The notes: generated by a model from the letters alone, not told the origin. Positions 44,345 to 53,322 are shown, counted from the first letter of the stretch. The stretch is 64,000 nucleotides of DNA from Caballeronia udeis (GCF_001544555.2 NZ_FCOK02000011.1:62001-126000); one strand, 5' to 3'. Numbers and translations: made by a program.

Positions 44345-45361
44345 ATGCAATCTCGCAAGCTGTCGCTTATGTCGTTCGCCGTTGCGGCGATCGCGTTCGC
44401 TTTCACGATGGACGCACACGCGGCGACGCTCGCCGTGAGCACCGTACTTGCACCAATCGATTTCGCTGCGCATGGCCTGGGCGCCCTGGGTATCGGTTCC
44501 GTTGCACTGGCCGGCGCGAACGCCGACACGGTGAAGCATGCGGCAACGAAGTTTTTCCGCATTGCTGTCGAAGGCGCGACCACGGACGGCCGCAACATCT
44601 CGCGCGAATGGCTCACGCAAATGGCGAAGAACTACAGCCCCGAGCTGTACGGCGCACGTCTGAATCTCGAACACTATCGCGGCATCATTCCCGATGGTCC
44701 GTTCAAGGCATACGGCGACGTTCTCGCGCTCGAAACCCGCGACGAAACGGGCGTGCTCGCTGGAAAGCTCGGCCTCTATGCGCAAATTGCCCCGACGCCC
44801 GAACTCGTCGCGCTGACGAAGGCCAAGCAAAAAATCTATACCTCGTGCGAAGTCGACCCGTCTTTCGCCGACACCAAGCAAGCCTATTTGATCGGCCTGG
44901 CCGTGACCGATAGCCCGGCGAGCCTCGGAACTGAAATCCTTTCTTTCGCAGCTCAAAACCCGGCGGCCTCGCCGTTCGCGAGTCGCAAGGTAAGCCCGAC
45001 GAACCTCTTTACGGTCGCCGACGAAACGGTGATCGAGCTGGAAGCGGAACCGGCGCCGGCTGCGCCCTCACTGTTCGCTCGCGTTGCCGAGCTGCTCGGC
45101 CTGGCGAAAGAGAAGGGCGCCAAAGACGACACGCGATTCGCTGACGTAACGCAAGCGGTCGAAGCGATCGCCACGCACGGCAACGACCAGGCCGCGACAT
45201 TGGCCGCCCTGCAAGCGACCGTCGCCGAGCTGACGGCCGCCGGCGAGCGCGATCGCCAAGCGTTCGCGGAGCTGCAAACGCAGCTCTCGACAACCGGCAA
45301 CGGCCAACCCCTGCGGCCGGCGGCAACCGGCGCCAACGCCGAAATCAAAACCGACTGCTAA
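44345..45361 (+). CDS. Phage capsid scaffolding protease (P2 gpO) with N-terminal extension
   Basis: gpO is the head scaffold and maturation protease. From residue about 67 the protein matches it: KFFRIAVEGATTDGRNISRE, LYGARLNLEHYRGIIPDGPF, KIYTSCEVDPSFADT, YLIGLAVTDSPASLGTE. It carries about 62 extra N-terminal residues with a basic start, a hydrophobic segment (about 8-20) and DAHAA, which look like a signal peptide. ATG 44345 has GGAGA 8 bases upstream. GTG 44531 would give the normal P2-like start but lacks a ribosome site. 338 residues in the long form. Confidence 0.92.
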   Translation: MQSRKLSLMSFAVAAIAFAFTMDAHAATLAVSTVLAPIDFAAHGLGALGIGSVALAGANADTVKHAATKFFRIAVEGATTDGRNISREWLTQMAKNYSPELYGARLNLEHYRGIIPDGPFKAYGDVLALETRDETGVLAGKLGLYAQIAPTPELVALTKAKQKIYTSCEVDPSFADTKQAYLIGLAVTDSPASLGTEILSFAAQNPAASPFASRKVSPTNLFTVADETVIELEAEPAPAAPSLFARVAELLGLAKEKGAKDDTRFADVTQAVEAIATHGNDQAATLAALQATVAELTAAGERDRQAFAELQTQLSTTGNGQPLRPAATGANAEIKTDC

Positions 45362-45406
45362 ACCGACCCCCTCGGCACTTCCTCGACCCTTGGAGTAACA
45401 CACAAC

Positions 45407-46411
45407 ATGCAGAACAAAACCCGCCTCGCTTTCAATGCCTACCTGGAAGCAATCGCGCAACTCAACGGCGTGCCGAGCGCGGCCGCTAAGTTTGCGGTCG
45501 ACCCGAGCGTGCAACAAAAGCTTGAAACGCGCATGCAGGAATCGAGCACGTTCCTGTCGAAAATCAACGTGATGCCCGTTTCGGAACAACAGGGCGAAAA
45601 GCTCGGCCTCGGCATCGGCGGCCCGATCGCGAGCACGACCGACACGAAGGTGAAAGACCGCGAAACGACCGACCCGACCGATATCGACTCGCACAAGTAT
45701 TTCGCCTCGCAAACGAACTTCGATTCGCATGTGCCGTATGCGAAGCTCGACGCCTGGGCGAAATTCGCGGACTTTCAAACCCGCTTGCGTGACGCGATCG
45801 TGCAACGCATGGCGCTCGATCGCATCACGATCGGTTTCAACGGCAAGACGCGCGCGGCAACGTCCAATCGCGGTACAAACCCGTTGCTGCAAGACGTGAA
45901 TATCGGATGGCTGCAAGCGTATCGCGATCAAGCTGCGGCTCGCGTGATGGCCGAGGGCAAGGCCGCCGGTAAGGTGCAAGTCGGCGCCGGCGGTGATTAC
46001 GCCAACCTTGACGCCCTGGTGTATGACGCGGTGAACAGCCTGGTGGACGCATGGCACCGCGAGGATACGGCGCTCGTCGTGATCTGCGGCCGCGAGCTGC
46101 TGCACGATAAGTATTTCCCGATTCTGAACCAGGACAACAAGCCGACCGAGCAAGCGGCGGCCGACATGATCGTGAGTCAGAAGCGCATCGGCGGTTTGCC
46201 GGCCGTGTCCGTTCCTTACTTCCCGGCCAACGCCATGATGGTTCAACGGCTCGATAACTTGTCGATCTACTGGCAAGAGGGCGCACGCCGTCGCACGATC
46301 GTCGACAACGCCAAGCGCGACCGTATCGAGAACTTCGAATCGAGCAACGATGCGTATGTCGTCGAAGATTTCGGCGCCGGCTGCATGGTCGAAAACATCA
46401 CGGCGGTCTAA
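45407..46411 (+). CDS. Major capsid protein (P2 gpN)
   Basis: The 334-residue major head protein, cleaved by gpO during maturation in P2. It shows gpN features: MQNKTRLAFNAYLEAIAQLN, SSTFLSKINVMPVSEQQGEK, GKTRAATSNR, NPLLQDVNIGWLQAYRDQA. The stop shares its last base with the first possible start of the next gene. Confidence 0.95.
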   Translation: MQNKTRLAFNAYLEAIAQLNGVPSAAAKFAVDPSVQQKLETRMQESSTFLSKINVMPVSEQQGEKLGLGIGGPIASTTDTKVKDRETTDPTDIDSHKYFASQTNFDSHVPYAKLDAWAKFADFQTRLRDAIVQRMALDRITIGFNGKTRAATSNRGTNPLLQDVNIGWLQAYRDQAAARVMAEGKAAGKVQVGAGGDYANLDALVYDAVNSLVDAWHREDTALVVICGRELLHDKYFPILNQDNKPTEQAAADMIVSQKRIGGLPAVSVPYFPANAMMVQRLDNLSIYWQEGARRRTIVDNAKRDRIENFESSNDAYVVEDFGAGCMVENITAV

Positions 46412-47073
46412 TGATGAAAAGCCCCGCCCAACGCCATTTTGAACGCGTGTCGGCCGAACAAGCTGCGGCCTCGGCCGCGCCTGGCGAATCCCTCGCCGGC
46501 GCAAACGCCTATGAGCTGATGCTTGTAAAGCTGTCGACCGATCGGCGCCGCTTGAAGTCGATTGCCTCGATTGAACAAAAGATCAAGGTAAAGCGCGACG
46601 AGCTGTTACCCGAATACGTCGACTACGTGACCGGCTCGTTAAGTGGCGGGCGGGGCGCCCAGGATGACGTTTTAACCACGGTGATGATCTGGCGCATCGA
46701 TGCGGGCGACTATGCCGGCGCGCTCGATATCGCCCGGTACGCGATCAAGCACCGCATGACCTTGCCCGATCAATACGACCGGCCGCTCGCGACCGCGATC
46801 GCGGAGGAATTCGCCGAGGCGGCACTCGCGGATTTCAAAAAGGGCATTGCGATCGATTTCCTGCAGCTCGGCGAAGTCGCGGAACTCACCGCGCCGGCCG
46901 ACATGCACGACCAGGTGCGCGCCAAGATGCACAAGGCGATCGGCTACGCCGTGCAAAGCACCGATAGCGCGCTCGCCCTCCAACACCTACGCCGTGCGCT
47001 CGAACTCGATTCGCGCGTCGGCGTAAAGCAAGACATTGCTCGTATTGAAAAAGCGAGCAATGCGGCCGGCTGA
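46411..47073 (+). CDS. Terminase small subunit / endonuclease (P2 gpM)
   Basis: gpM cuts cos DNA with gpP. The 220-residue protein starts at ATG 46411 (46414 is also possible) and contains PAQRHFERVSA, YELMLVKLSTDRRRLKSIAS and the acidic helical C-terminal half with ALQHLRRALELD, typical of the family. It overlaps gpN by 1 base. Confidence 0.92.
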   Translation: MMKSPAQRHFERVSAEQAAASAAPGESLAGANAYELMLVKLSTDRRRLKSIASIEQKIKVKRDELLPEYVDYVTGSLSGGRGAQDDVLTTVMIWRIDAGDYAGALDIARYAIKHRMTLPDQYDRPLATAIAEEFAEAALADFKKGIAIDFLQLGEVAELTAPADMHDQVRAKMHKAIGYAVQSTDSALALQHLRRALELDSRVGVKQDIARIEKASNAAG

Positions 47074-47193
47074 TACCGCCGACCGCACGTAACTAGCCCC
47101 CCCGGCTGGGTGGCGCCGGCCGACGAAATGCAACGCCTGACGGTTACGCATTTCCGACGCCGGCCCACCGCCCACATTTTCCGAGCTGAAGCC

Positions 47194-47685
47194 ATGACGA
47201 GTTTTAACGCGATCGCCGCGCCGAGCATTACCCCCGAACCGACCCCGCCGGCCGCGTCGCTGATTGTCGAAAACATCGATTGGTTTCCGCCTATTGACCT
47301 GGCCGCCATGCGCGAAGCGGTGCGGCTCGACGGCACCGTGACACATGCCCGCTTGCGTGATGCGGTGATCGCCGCAATCGACGAAGTAAATCGCGAGCTG
47401 TCGACCTGGCGAGCTGCGCACCAGGCCGCGAACGTCGCAAGCCTGGCCGAGCTGCCGTCCGACAAAATCGGCGGTGAGAGCGTGCAGCTCGCGCGATATC
47501 GCCGCGCTGTCTATTTCCTCGCCCGTGCGGACCTGACCGAAAAATATCGCGACTTCGATAGCACGAAGTCGGGCGCCGCTGATGCCGACGAGCTGGTGAC
47601 AACGATCGACGCCGATCGCCGCAACGCGCGCCACGCGATCAACGATATGCGCGGCCTCTCGCGCACAACGATAGAGCTGATCTGA
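47194..47685 (+). CDS. Head completion/stabilisation protein (P2 gpL)
   Basis: gpL completes the filled head. ATG 47194 (MTSFNAIAAP) is preferred over an upstream frame. The 163-residue protein has the family pattern NIDWFPPIDLAAMREAVRLD, TVTHARLRDAVIAAIDEVNR and RRAVYFLARADLTEKYRDFD. It overlaps gene X by 1 base (TGATG). Confidence 0.92.
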   Translation: MTSFNAIAAPSITPEPTPPAASLIVENIDWFPPIDLAAMREAVRLDGTVTHARLRDAVIAAIDEVNRELSTWRAAHQAANVASLAELPSDKIGGESVQLARYRRAVYFLARADLTEKYRDFDSTKSGAADADELVTTIDADRRNARHAINDMRGLSRTTIELI

Positions 47686-47891
47686 TGCGCGTTTATGCAC
47701 AACAGGGCGATACCGTCGATTCCCTTTGCTATCGCCACTACGGCCGCACGCGTGGCGTCGTGGAGGCAACGCTCGAATTGAATGCGGGGCTTGCCGACCT
47801 CGGCCCGATATTGCCGCACGGCCAAGCCGTCGACCTGCCAGAAGCACCGAACGATCAACCAACCATCTCAACCGTAAAACTTTGGGATTAA
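47685..47891 (+). CDS. Tail protein X (P2 gpX)
   Basis: A 68-residue LysM-like tail protein, MRVYAQQGDTVDSLCYRHYG followed by VVEATLELNAGLADLGPILP and GQAVDLPE, which is the gpX pattern. It sits between L and the lysis cassette as in P2. Confidence 0.93.
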   Translation: MRVYAQQGDTVDSLCYRHYGRTRGVVEATLELNAGLADLGPILPHGQAVDLPEAPNDQPTISTVKLWD

Positions 47892-47907
47892 CCAGGAGTG
47901 CGCCGCT

Positions 47908-48246
47908 ATGGCCGAACCTAGTACCGCGCTCGCCGTCGCATCGGCCAGCATCGGCATTGCCAGCTTGTTTCCTGGCGTCGACGGAAATGCACTGATCGGC
48001 GCATTCACCGGCGCCGCGCTCGTCGTCGTGACCTCGAAAGACCTATCGATCGGCAAGCGTTTCGCCTACCTGGTGATTTCAACAATTGCTGGATATCTGG
48101 CCGCGTCTGATGTCGTGCAGTGGACGCCGATAAAGAGCACGGGCGTTGCTGCTTTCTTCGCGGCCGCGCTGGCGATCACGGTGACGCTGCAACTGATCGA
48201 GCGAGTGAAAACGTTCGACCTGTTGGCGTTGTTCAAAAGGGGCTGA
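47908..48246 (+). CDS. Putative holin, first lysis membrane protein
   Basis: A 112-residue protein with three likely membrane segments (about residues 10-25, 28-45 and 80-98), located exactly where P2 carries its holin gene Y. No family motif is diagnostic. A ribosome site (AGGAG) precedes the start. Together with the next gene it should release the lysozyme or regulate timing. Confidence 0.75.
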   Translation: MAEPSTALAVASASIGIASLFPGVDGNALIGAFTGAALVVVTSKDLSIGKRFAYLVISTIAGYLAASDVVQWTPIKSTGVAAFFAAALAITVTLQLIERVKTFDLLALFKRG

Positions 48247-48249
48247 CCT

Positions 48250-48516
48250 ATGCACAACCCTCTCGCATTGATCGCGCTGATCGCCTACACCTTCGCGGCG
48301 TTTCGCATCCTCACTTATCGCCGAGACGGGGCGCGCTATCGGCATCACGTCGCCTGGTTTGCATGGCTCTTGCTCGTGGTCCTGGGCGGCTCTGCGATCG
48401 AGCTGGCGATCCACGCAAAAGCTATCGGCGTATTCGAAGCCGTGCGGGCGATCCTTTTTACGATTCTCGTTTTTGGCGTGCGGGGCAACGTCGCGCGCCT
48501 GCTTAGGAGCGAATAA
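48250..48516 (+). CDS. Putative phage holin, second lysis membrane protein
   Basis: An 88-residue protein with three hydrophobic segments (residues about 4-20, 35-52, 62-78) that resembles the class of small phage holins of the Phage_holin_3 type. Three bases separate it from the previous membrane gene and 2 bases from the lysozyme gene, so the four lysis genes are tightly packed. Holin versus antiholin roles of the two proteins cannot be told apart from sequence. Confidence 0.75.
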   Translation: MHNPLALIALIAYTFAAFRILTYRRDGARYRHHVAWFAWLLLVVLGGSAIELAIHAKAIGVFEAVRAILFTILVFGVRGNVARLLRSE

Positions 48517-48518
48517 CA

Positions 48519-49319
48519 ATGATTCTGAGATACGGCGATATAGGCGACGATGTTGCTTTGCTGCAAAAGCGCCTCACGCGTGCGGGCTTTCCCGTCAATG
48601 AGACGCACATTTTCGACCACGCAACCGAATCCGCGGTGATGGCGCTGCAACGCGCTCGCGGCCTGGTGATCGATGGCATTGTCGGCCCGAAAACGCTTAT
48701 CGCTTTGCCAGGCCTGGCGCTGCCTTCACACCTGAAAGATTCCGACCTGGTGAAAGCGGCCGGCACCCTGGGCGTGTCGGTCGCGTGTGTGCGCGCCGTG
48801 AATGAAGTCGAATCACGCGGACAAGGTTTCTTGCCTGACGGCCGGCCAAAGATCCTTTTCGAGCGCCACAAGTTTTATAAAGCCCTGGCCGATCGCAAGA
48901 TCGACCCGGCGCCGCTCGCCGTGAAATATCCGAACATCGTATCGAGCACCGCCGGCGGATACCTGGGCGGGGCGGCCGAATATTCGCGCCTTGCCCTGGC
49001 CGAACGCATTCACTCGGACGCCGCGCAAGAGTCGACGAGCTGGGGCGCGTTCCAAGTCATGGGCTTTAACTGGAAGCGCTTGGAGTATTCGAGCATTACC
49101 GATTTCGTCGCACGCATGCAGCAAAGCGAAGGCGATCACCTGGACTCGTTTGTGCGCTTTATCGCGGCCGACACGGCCTTGCTGGCCGCGTTGAAGGGTA
49201 AGAAGTGGGCGGCCTTCGCCAAGGGCTACAACGGGGCGGATTACGCCCGCAACATGTACGACACGAAGCTCGCCCAGGCGTATGCGAAGTATGCCGAGCG
49301 CGAAAAGGCGGCGGCATGA
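48519..49319 (+). CDS. Phage endolysin: peptidoglycan-binding plus N-acetylmuramidase domain
   Basis: The 266-residue lysozyme has an N-terminal peptidoglycan-binding domain (GDIGDDVALLQKRLTRAGFP to VIDGIVGPKTL, residues 6-60) and a C-terminal N-acetylmuramidase domain (DUF3380) with the catalytic glutamate in NEVESRGQGFL (E98) and QESTSWGAFQVMGFNW. No signal peptide is seen, so release depends on the holins. It overlaps Rz by 4 bases (ATGA). Confidence 0.92.
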   Translation: MILRYGDIGDDVALLQKRLTRAGFPVNETHIFDHATESAVMALQRARGLVIDGIVGPKTLIALPGLALPSHLKDSDLVKAAGTLGVSVACVRAVNEVESRGQGFLPDGRPKILFERHKFYKALADRKIDPAPLAVKYPNIVSSTAGGYLGGAAEYSRLALAERIHSDAAQESTSWGAFQVMGFNWKRLEYSSITDFVARMQQSEGDHLDSFVRFIAADTALLAALKGKKWAAFAKGYNGADYARNMYDTKLAQAYAKYAEREKAAA

Positions 49320-49750
49320 ATGCGATGGCCGCTCGCCTGGTTGCGTGCCTCGTGGCGGCCCTGGCGCTCGTCGGCGCCTGGTTCTATGTCCAAGCCCTAC
49401 GCGGCGACCTGGCGGCCGCCCAGGACACCGCACGCACGGCACAAGAGACGGTCGACCGGCGCGACGCCACGATCGCGCAGTTACAGAAAACCGAGCGCGA
49501 GCACGCCCGCCAGCTCGCGCAGCTCGAACGCACCCGCCAGGGCGTCGCGGCCGACCTGGCCGCTCGTGAAACCGAACTAGAGGCTTTGAAGCATGAAAGC
49601 GAAACCGTGCGCGCCTGGGCTGATGGCGCTATCCCTGATGACGTTGTGCGCCTGTACACAAGCCCCGCGCTCACCGGAACCGCCGACCTCCTTTCAACAA
49701 TGCGCGCCGGTAACGGCATGCACGATGCCGGCAATGTCGCCGCGCCGTAA
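49316..49750 (+). CDS. Inner-membrane spanin subunit Rz (LysB-like)
   Basis: A 144-residue protein with one N-terminal membrane anchor (about residues 6-22) and a long coiled-coil (about 25-90, AAQDTARTAQETVDRRDATI onward). This is the i-spanin plan. The Rz1 gene is nested in its 3' half in another frame and extends beyond its stop. Start ATG 49316 is fixed by the ATGA overlap with the lysozyme. Confidence 0.9.
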   Translation: MNAMAARLVACLVAALALVGAWFYVQALRGDLAAAQDTARTAQETVDRRDATIAQLQKTEREHARQLAQLERTRQGVAADLAARETELEALKHESETVRAWADGAIPDDVVRLYTSPALTGTADLLSTMRAGNGMHDAGNVAAP

Positions 49751-49877
49751 CGGCGACCTGGCGCACGCGCTCGACGTGGCGCGCGCTGCCTGGGGCGATT
49801 GTGCGGCCCGCGTCGATATGGTTGTCGCTTGCCAGGCGAACGACCTGGCCGGCGCCCTGGGCGGCACCCATGAATAA
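49593..49877 (+). CDS. Outer-membrane spanin lipoprotein Rz1 (LysC-like), nested in Rz
   Basis: A 94-residue lipoprotein that starts inside the Rz gene in the +1 frame relative to it. The signal peptide ends in a lipobox (SLMTLCAC, lipid-anchored Cys near residue 19 or 21), followed by a Pro-rich mature part (SPEPPTSFQQC). It should link to Rz across the periplasm to fuse the membranes. It overlaps gene R by 8 bases. Confidence 0.88.
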   Translation: MKAKPCAPGLMALSLMTLCACTQAPRSPEPPTSFQQCAPVTACTMPAMSPRRNGDLAHALDVARAAWGDCAARVDMVVACQANDLAGALGGTHE

Positions 49878-50310
49878 GGCCGCCAGCTTTCGAAAGGCGA
49901 TGGCCTCGGCCGTTCCCTCGCTCAACGATGACCCCGACAAGCTGCTCGTTTTCATCGATCAAGGGCGCATCGTCGCCACGGCCGCGCCGTCGCTGTCGTT
50001 CGAATATCGTTTCGTGCTCAATGCGATCCTGCTCGACTTCGCCGGCGACGCCGACACGATTTTCGTCGCGCTGATGGCCTGGGTTCAACGCAATCAATCC
50101 GACTTACTCGCCAACGTCGACGAGCGGGCGAACGGCATCACTTTCGAAGTCGATCACCTGACGCAATCAACGTTTGACCTGTCGATCAAGCTCTCGCTCA
50201 CCGAGGGCGTGATCGTCGACACCGACCAGGCCGGCGCGCACACGATCACGCATATCGACGAGCCTGTGCCCGAATGGACCCTCGACACGCTGTTCGCCGG
50301 CAATGGATGA
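49870..50310 (+). CDS. Tail completion protein (P2 gpR)
   Basis: A 146-residue tail completion protein from ATG 49870 (MNKAASFRKAMASAVPSLND). It has the gpR-type pattern DKLLVFIDQGRIVATAAPSL and SFEYRFVLNAILLDFAGDAD. Overlaps the S gene by 8 bases; position after the lysis genes matches P2. Confidence 0.9.
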   Translation: MNKAASFRKAMASAVPSLNDDPDKLLVFIDQGRIVATAAPSLSFEYRFVLNAILLDFAGDADTIFVALMAWVQRNQSDLLANVDERANGITFEVDHLTQSTFDLSIKLSLTEGVIVDTDQAGAHTITHIDEPVPEWTLDTLFAGNG

Positions 50311-50764
50311 ACTGCGCGCCCTCGAAGCCTGGGCGGGGCGCTTGCTCGCCCAGCTCGAAGCGCCCGCCAGGCGCGCGGCGTTGCGCGATATCGCGCGCGA
50401 GCTGCGGCGCACTCAAACGGCGCGCATCGCGCAGCAAAAGAACCCGGACGGTAGCGCCTATGCGCCCCGCAAGCCGAGGCATGTAAAGAAGCTGCGCGGC
50501 AAGCAAGGCCGCATCAAAAACGGGGCGATGTTTGCGAAGCTACGCCAGGCGAAATATCTGCGCGCCGAATCCGACGCGGTTAGCGTGACTGTCGGGTTTT
50601 CCGATCGCATTGCGCGCGTCGCGCGTGTGCACCAATACGGCCTAACCGATCGCGTCGCAAAGGGCGGCCCCGAGCACAAATACGATGCCCGTGTGCTGGT
50701 CGGATTTAGCGACGCTGATCGCGAGATGATTCGCGATATGTTGCTTAAACACATCGTCAAATAA
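50303..50764 (+). CDS. Tail completion / virion morphogenesis protein (P2 gpS)
   Basis: A 153-residue protein of the phage virion morphogenesis family. It has AARRAALRDIARELRRTQTA-like helices, the conserved RIAQQKNPDGSAYAPRK and a C-terminal RVHQYGLTDRVAKGG followed by RVLVGFSDADREMI. It closes the first late operon before the baseplate genes. Confidence 0.92.
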   Translation: MDELRALEAWAGRLLAQLEAPARRAALRDIARELRRTQTARIAQQKNPDGSAYAPRKPRHVKKLRGKQGRIKNGAMFAKLRQAKYLRAESDAVSVTVGFSDRIARVARVHQYGLTDRVAKGGPEHKYDARVLVGFSDADREMIRDMLLKHIVK

Positions 50765-50848
50765 TCATTCGGCTCTCTAACTATGTACCCAAGGCGCGAA
50801 CAACCGCGCCGTGTCGACTCGCGCGTGCGTGCTCGGCACCATTGGGGA

Positions 50849-51505
50849 ATGAACTCAAACGAATCCACACGCCAATTTTTGAACGGCATACGCAAAGGCA
50901 CCGTGATAGGTCTGTCCGGCGCGTTGTGTCGCGTAGAGAGCGGCGATTTAACTACCGACTGGATTCAATGGTTCGTGCCTTGTGCCGGAGAAACGATCGA
51001 GTGGCTTGCGCCCTCGATCGGCGAAGGCGTGATGCTGTTGTGCCCGAGCGGCGACCCGGCGCAAGCCGTCGCACTGCGCGGTTTCTATACCGAGGATTTC
51101 GAATCGCCGAGCCTCGACCCCAATAAACACATTCGACGATATCGCGACGGTGCGCTCGTCGAATACGACTTTGCCGCTCACATTCTCAACGTCGATTTAC
51201 CCGCCGGCGCAACGGTCAATGTCACCGCCCCCGACGCGGTGAATATCAATACGAAAACCGCCAACGTAAAGGCCGACAAAGTAACGCTCGATGCGGACGT
51301 GGAAGTTACTCGCTCGATGGTTGTGAAAGGCCCGTTTTCGTTCGAGAACGGCGTGAGCGGAAAGGCCGGCCAAAGCGGCGGCCCCGCAATGGTCATTTCC
51401 GGCACCGTCGCCGTAAGCGATGACGTGATCGCCGGCGGCAAGAGCGGCGCACATCACTCGCACATGGAACAGGGCGACGGCAAACCAGTGAGCGAACCGA
51501 TATGA
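50849..51505 (+). CDS. Baseplate assembly protein, spike (P2 gpV)
   Basis: gpV forms the membrane-piercing spike at the baseplate centre. It has LCRVESGDLTTDWIQWFVP and APSIGEGVMLLCPSGDPAQA (OB-fold part), beta-repeats rich in Val/Thr, and the C-terminal iron-binding type ending SGAHHSHMEQGDGKP. ATG 50849 is preferred; an in-frame start at 50783 adds 22 Arg-rich residues that look non-coding. 218 residues. Confidence 0.9.
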   Translation: MNSNESTRQFLNGIRKGTVIGLSGALCRVESGDLTTDWIQWFVPCAGETIEWLAPSIGEGVMLLCPSGDPAQAVALRGFYTEDFESPSLDPNKHIRRYRDGALVEYDFAAHILNVDLPAGATVNVTAPDAVNINTKTANVKADKVTLDADVEVTRSMVVKGPFSFENGVSGKAGQSGGPAMVISGTVAVSDDVIAGGKSGAHHSHMEQGDGKPVSEPI

Positions 51506-51864
51506 AAGGAATGAACGCCAAGACGGGGCGCGCTACGTTCGGCCTGTCACACCTGTATCAATCGATCGAAAAGATTCTGACGACCCCGCTCGGCACGCGT
51601 ATCGCTCGCCGCGATTTTGGTTCCGAGCTGCCCGATCTTGTCGACGCCCCGAACAACCTCACGACCCGCGTGCGCCTGTATGCCGCTGTCGCGACCGCGC
51701 TGATGCAATGGGAACCCCGCTTGCGGCTCACCCGCGTGCAGCTCTCGACGGACGTGAGCGAGACGGGCGCGGGCGTGCAAGTGCTCGACATTGAAGGCAC
51801 GACAACCGAATCGGGCGACCAGGTATCGACCCGCGTGCAGCTCACGAACGGCGGTGCGGCATGA
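51502..51864 (+). CDS. Baseplate wedge protein (P2 gpW)
   Basis: A 120-residue gpW/gp25-type baseplate protein: GLSHLYQSIEKILTTPLGTR, RRDFGSELPDLVDAPNN. It overlaps V and J by 4 bases each. The first ATG (51502) is used; a second at 51511 is possible. Confidence 0.93.
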   Translation: MKGMNAKTGRATFGLSHLYQSIEKILTTPLGTRIARRDFGSELPDLVDAPNNLTTRVRLYAAVATALMQWEPRLRLTRVQLSTDVSETGAGVQVLDIEGTTTESGDQVSTRVQLTNGGAA

Positions 51865-52781
51865 GCGCGACCCCGATCGACCTCTCGCGCCTACCTGTTC
51901 CGGCCGTTGTCGAAGTCATCGACTACGAAACGTTGCTCGCCGAGCGCAAGGCGCGGCTCGTCTCGCTCTATCCGGCCGACGATCAAGCCGAAGTCGCGGC
52001 CGCGCTCGAACTCGAATCCGAGCCGATGAATATTCAATTGCAGGAAAGCACGTATCGCGAAGTCGTCTTGCGTCAACGCGTCAACGATGCCGCGCGCGCC
52101 GTAATGCTCGCCTACGCGGTCAAAGAGGATCTAGACCAGGTAGCGGCCCTGTTCGGTATCAAGCGCCTCACCATCGTCGAACCTGACCCGGCAAACGACA
52201 TTGAGGGCGTCTATGAAGAGGACACCGACTTGCGCAAGCGCACGCAGCTCGCCCCGCAAGGCTATTCCGTCGCTGGTCCCGAGGGCGCATATATCTCGCA
52301 TGCGTTGAACACTGACGGCCGCGTGCTCGATGCCTCGGCCACGAGTCCCGCACCGTGCGAAGTCGTCGTAACGATCCTGTCGCGCGAAGGCGACGGCACC
52401 GCATCGCAAGAGCTGGTCGACAAGGTAACGGCCGCCCTGCAGGCCGACAACGTGCGCCCGTTGACTGACGAAGTAACGGTACGCGGTGCGCAAATTCTGC
52501 GCTACCAGGCGCGCGCGACGCTCATTTTCTTCGCCGGCCCTGATCGCTCCGTCGTGCTCAAGGAAGCGCAAAAACGCACGGCCGCATATACGGACGAAAT
52601 GCACCGTATGGGCATGGAAATAACCGAGGATGGTTTGTTCTCGGCGATGCGTGCGCCAGGCGTTCAAAAGGTGAAACTCATTTCGCCGATCGGCGGCATT
52701 GCTGTATCGAAAGCTCAAGCGGCTTATTGCGAGCTGATCGAGCTGATCGACGGCGGTGTTTATGACGGGGGCACGGAATGA
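51861..52781 (+). CDS. Baseplate protein J (P2 gpJ)
   Basis: The 306-residue baseplate J protein, the wedge component joining hub and fibres. Family blocks: ATPIDLSRLPVPAVVEVIDY, RQRVNDAARAVMLAYAVKED, DLDQVAALFGIKRL and EGAYISHALNTDGRVLDASA. It overlaps gene I by 4 bases. Confidence 0.95.
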   Translation: MSATPIDLSRLPVPAVVEVIDYETLLAERKARLVSLYPADDQAEVAAALELESEPMNIQLQESTYREVVLRQRVNDAARAVMLAYAVKEDLDQVAALFGIKRLTIVEPDPANDIEGVYEEDTDLRKRTQLAPQGYSVAGPEGAYISHALNTDGRVLDASATSPAPCEVVVTILSREGDGTASQELVDKVTAALQADNVRPLTDEVTVRGAQILRYQARATLIFFAGPDRSVVLKEAQKRTAAYTDEMHRMGMEITEDGLFSAMRAPGVQKVKLISPIGGIAVSKAQAAYCELIELIDGGVYDGGTE

Positions 52782-53320
52782 GCAAGCTACTCGCCCCTAA
52801 CTCGACCACGACCGAGCGCAACCTCGCCACGGTCAACGCCCGCATATCGGATATCCCGACGCCGATCGCGCAGCTAATGAACCCCGACACGATCCCGCTC
52901 GCGTTGCTGCCGTGGCTTGCCTGGCACCTGGGAATCGATGCGTGGAAAGACTATTGGCCCGAGCAAGTGAAGCGCGCCCGCGTTAAGGCCGCTATCTCGA
53001 TCGCCCGCAAAAACGGCACTGCTGCGGCCGTGCGCGAAGTCGTCGCCGCATTCGGCGGAAACATTGCGCTGCGCGAATGGTTCGAGATGCAACCCAAGGG
53101 CAAGCCGGGAACGTTCGACGTTGTTCTGACTGTTGGATCACGCGCCGGCGAAGCCCCGACCGCCGAGTTTATCGCCGACATCATCGCGGAAATCGACCGG
53201 ACCAAGCCCGTGCGCGCTCACTACTCATTCACCCAGGGTTTCGGCATGCAAGGAACGCTCGGCGTTGTCGGCGCCGTGCGGCCGGCCCTGTATCGCCGTC
53301 TTTCTTTCACGGATCAATAA
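52778..53320 (+). CDS. Tail protein I (P2 gpI)
   Basis: The 180-residue tail protein I, with LLAPNSTTTERNLATVNARI, IPLALLPWLAWHLGIDAWKD and EQVKRARVKAAISIARKNGT, all characteristic. Followed after 2 bases by the tail fibre gene. Confidence 0.95.
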   Translation: MSKLLAPNSTTTERNLATVNARISDIPTPIAQLMNPDTIPLALLPWLAWHLGIDAWKDYWPEQVKRARVKAAISIARKNGTAAAVREVVAAFGGNIALREWFEMQPKGKPGTFDVVLTVGSRAGEAPTAEFIADIIAEIDRTKPVRAHYSFTQGFGMQGTLGVVGAVRPALYRRLSFTDQ

Positions 53321-53322
53321 AC

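Noticed and set aside
45068-46504. A 478-codon minus-strand frame opposite the capsid genes
   Set aside because: Antisense shadow; the plus strand holds intact P2 O and N genes.
53077-53322. An 82-residue N-terminal extension of the tail fibre
   Set aside because: It overlaps gene I in another frame; ATG 53323 gives the known fibre N-terminus directly after the I stop.
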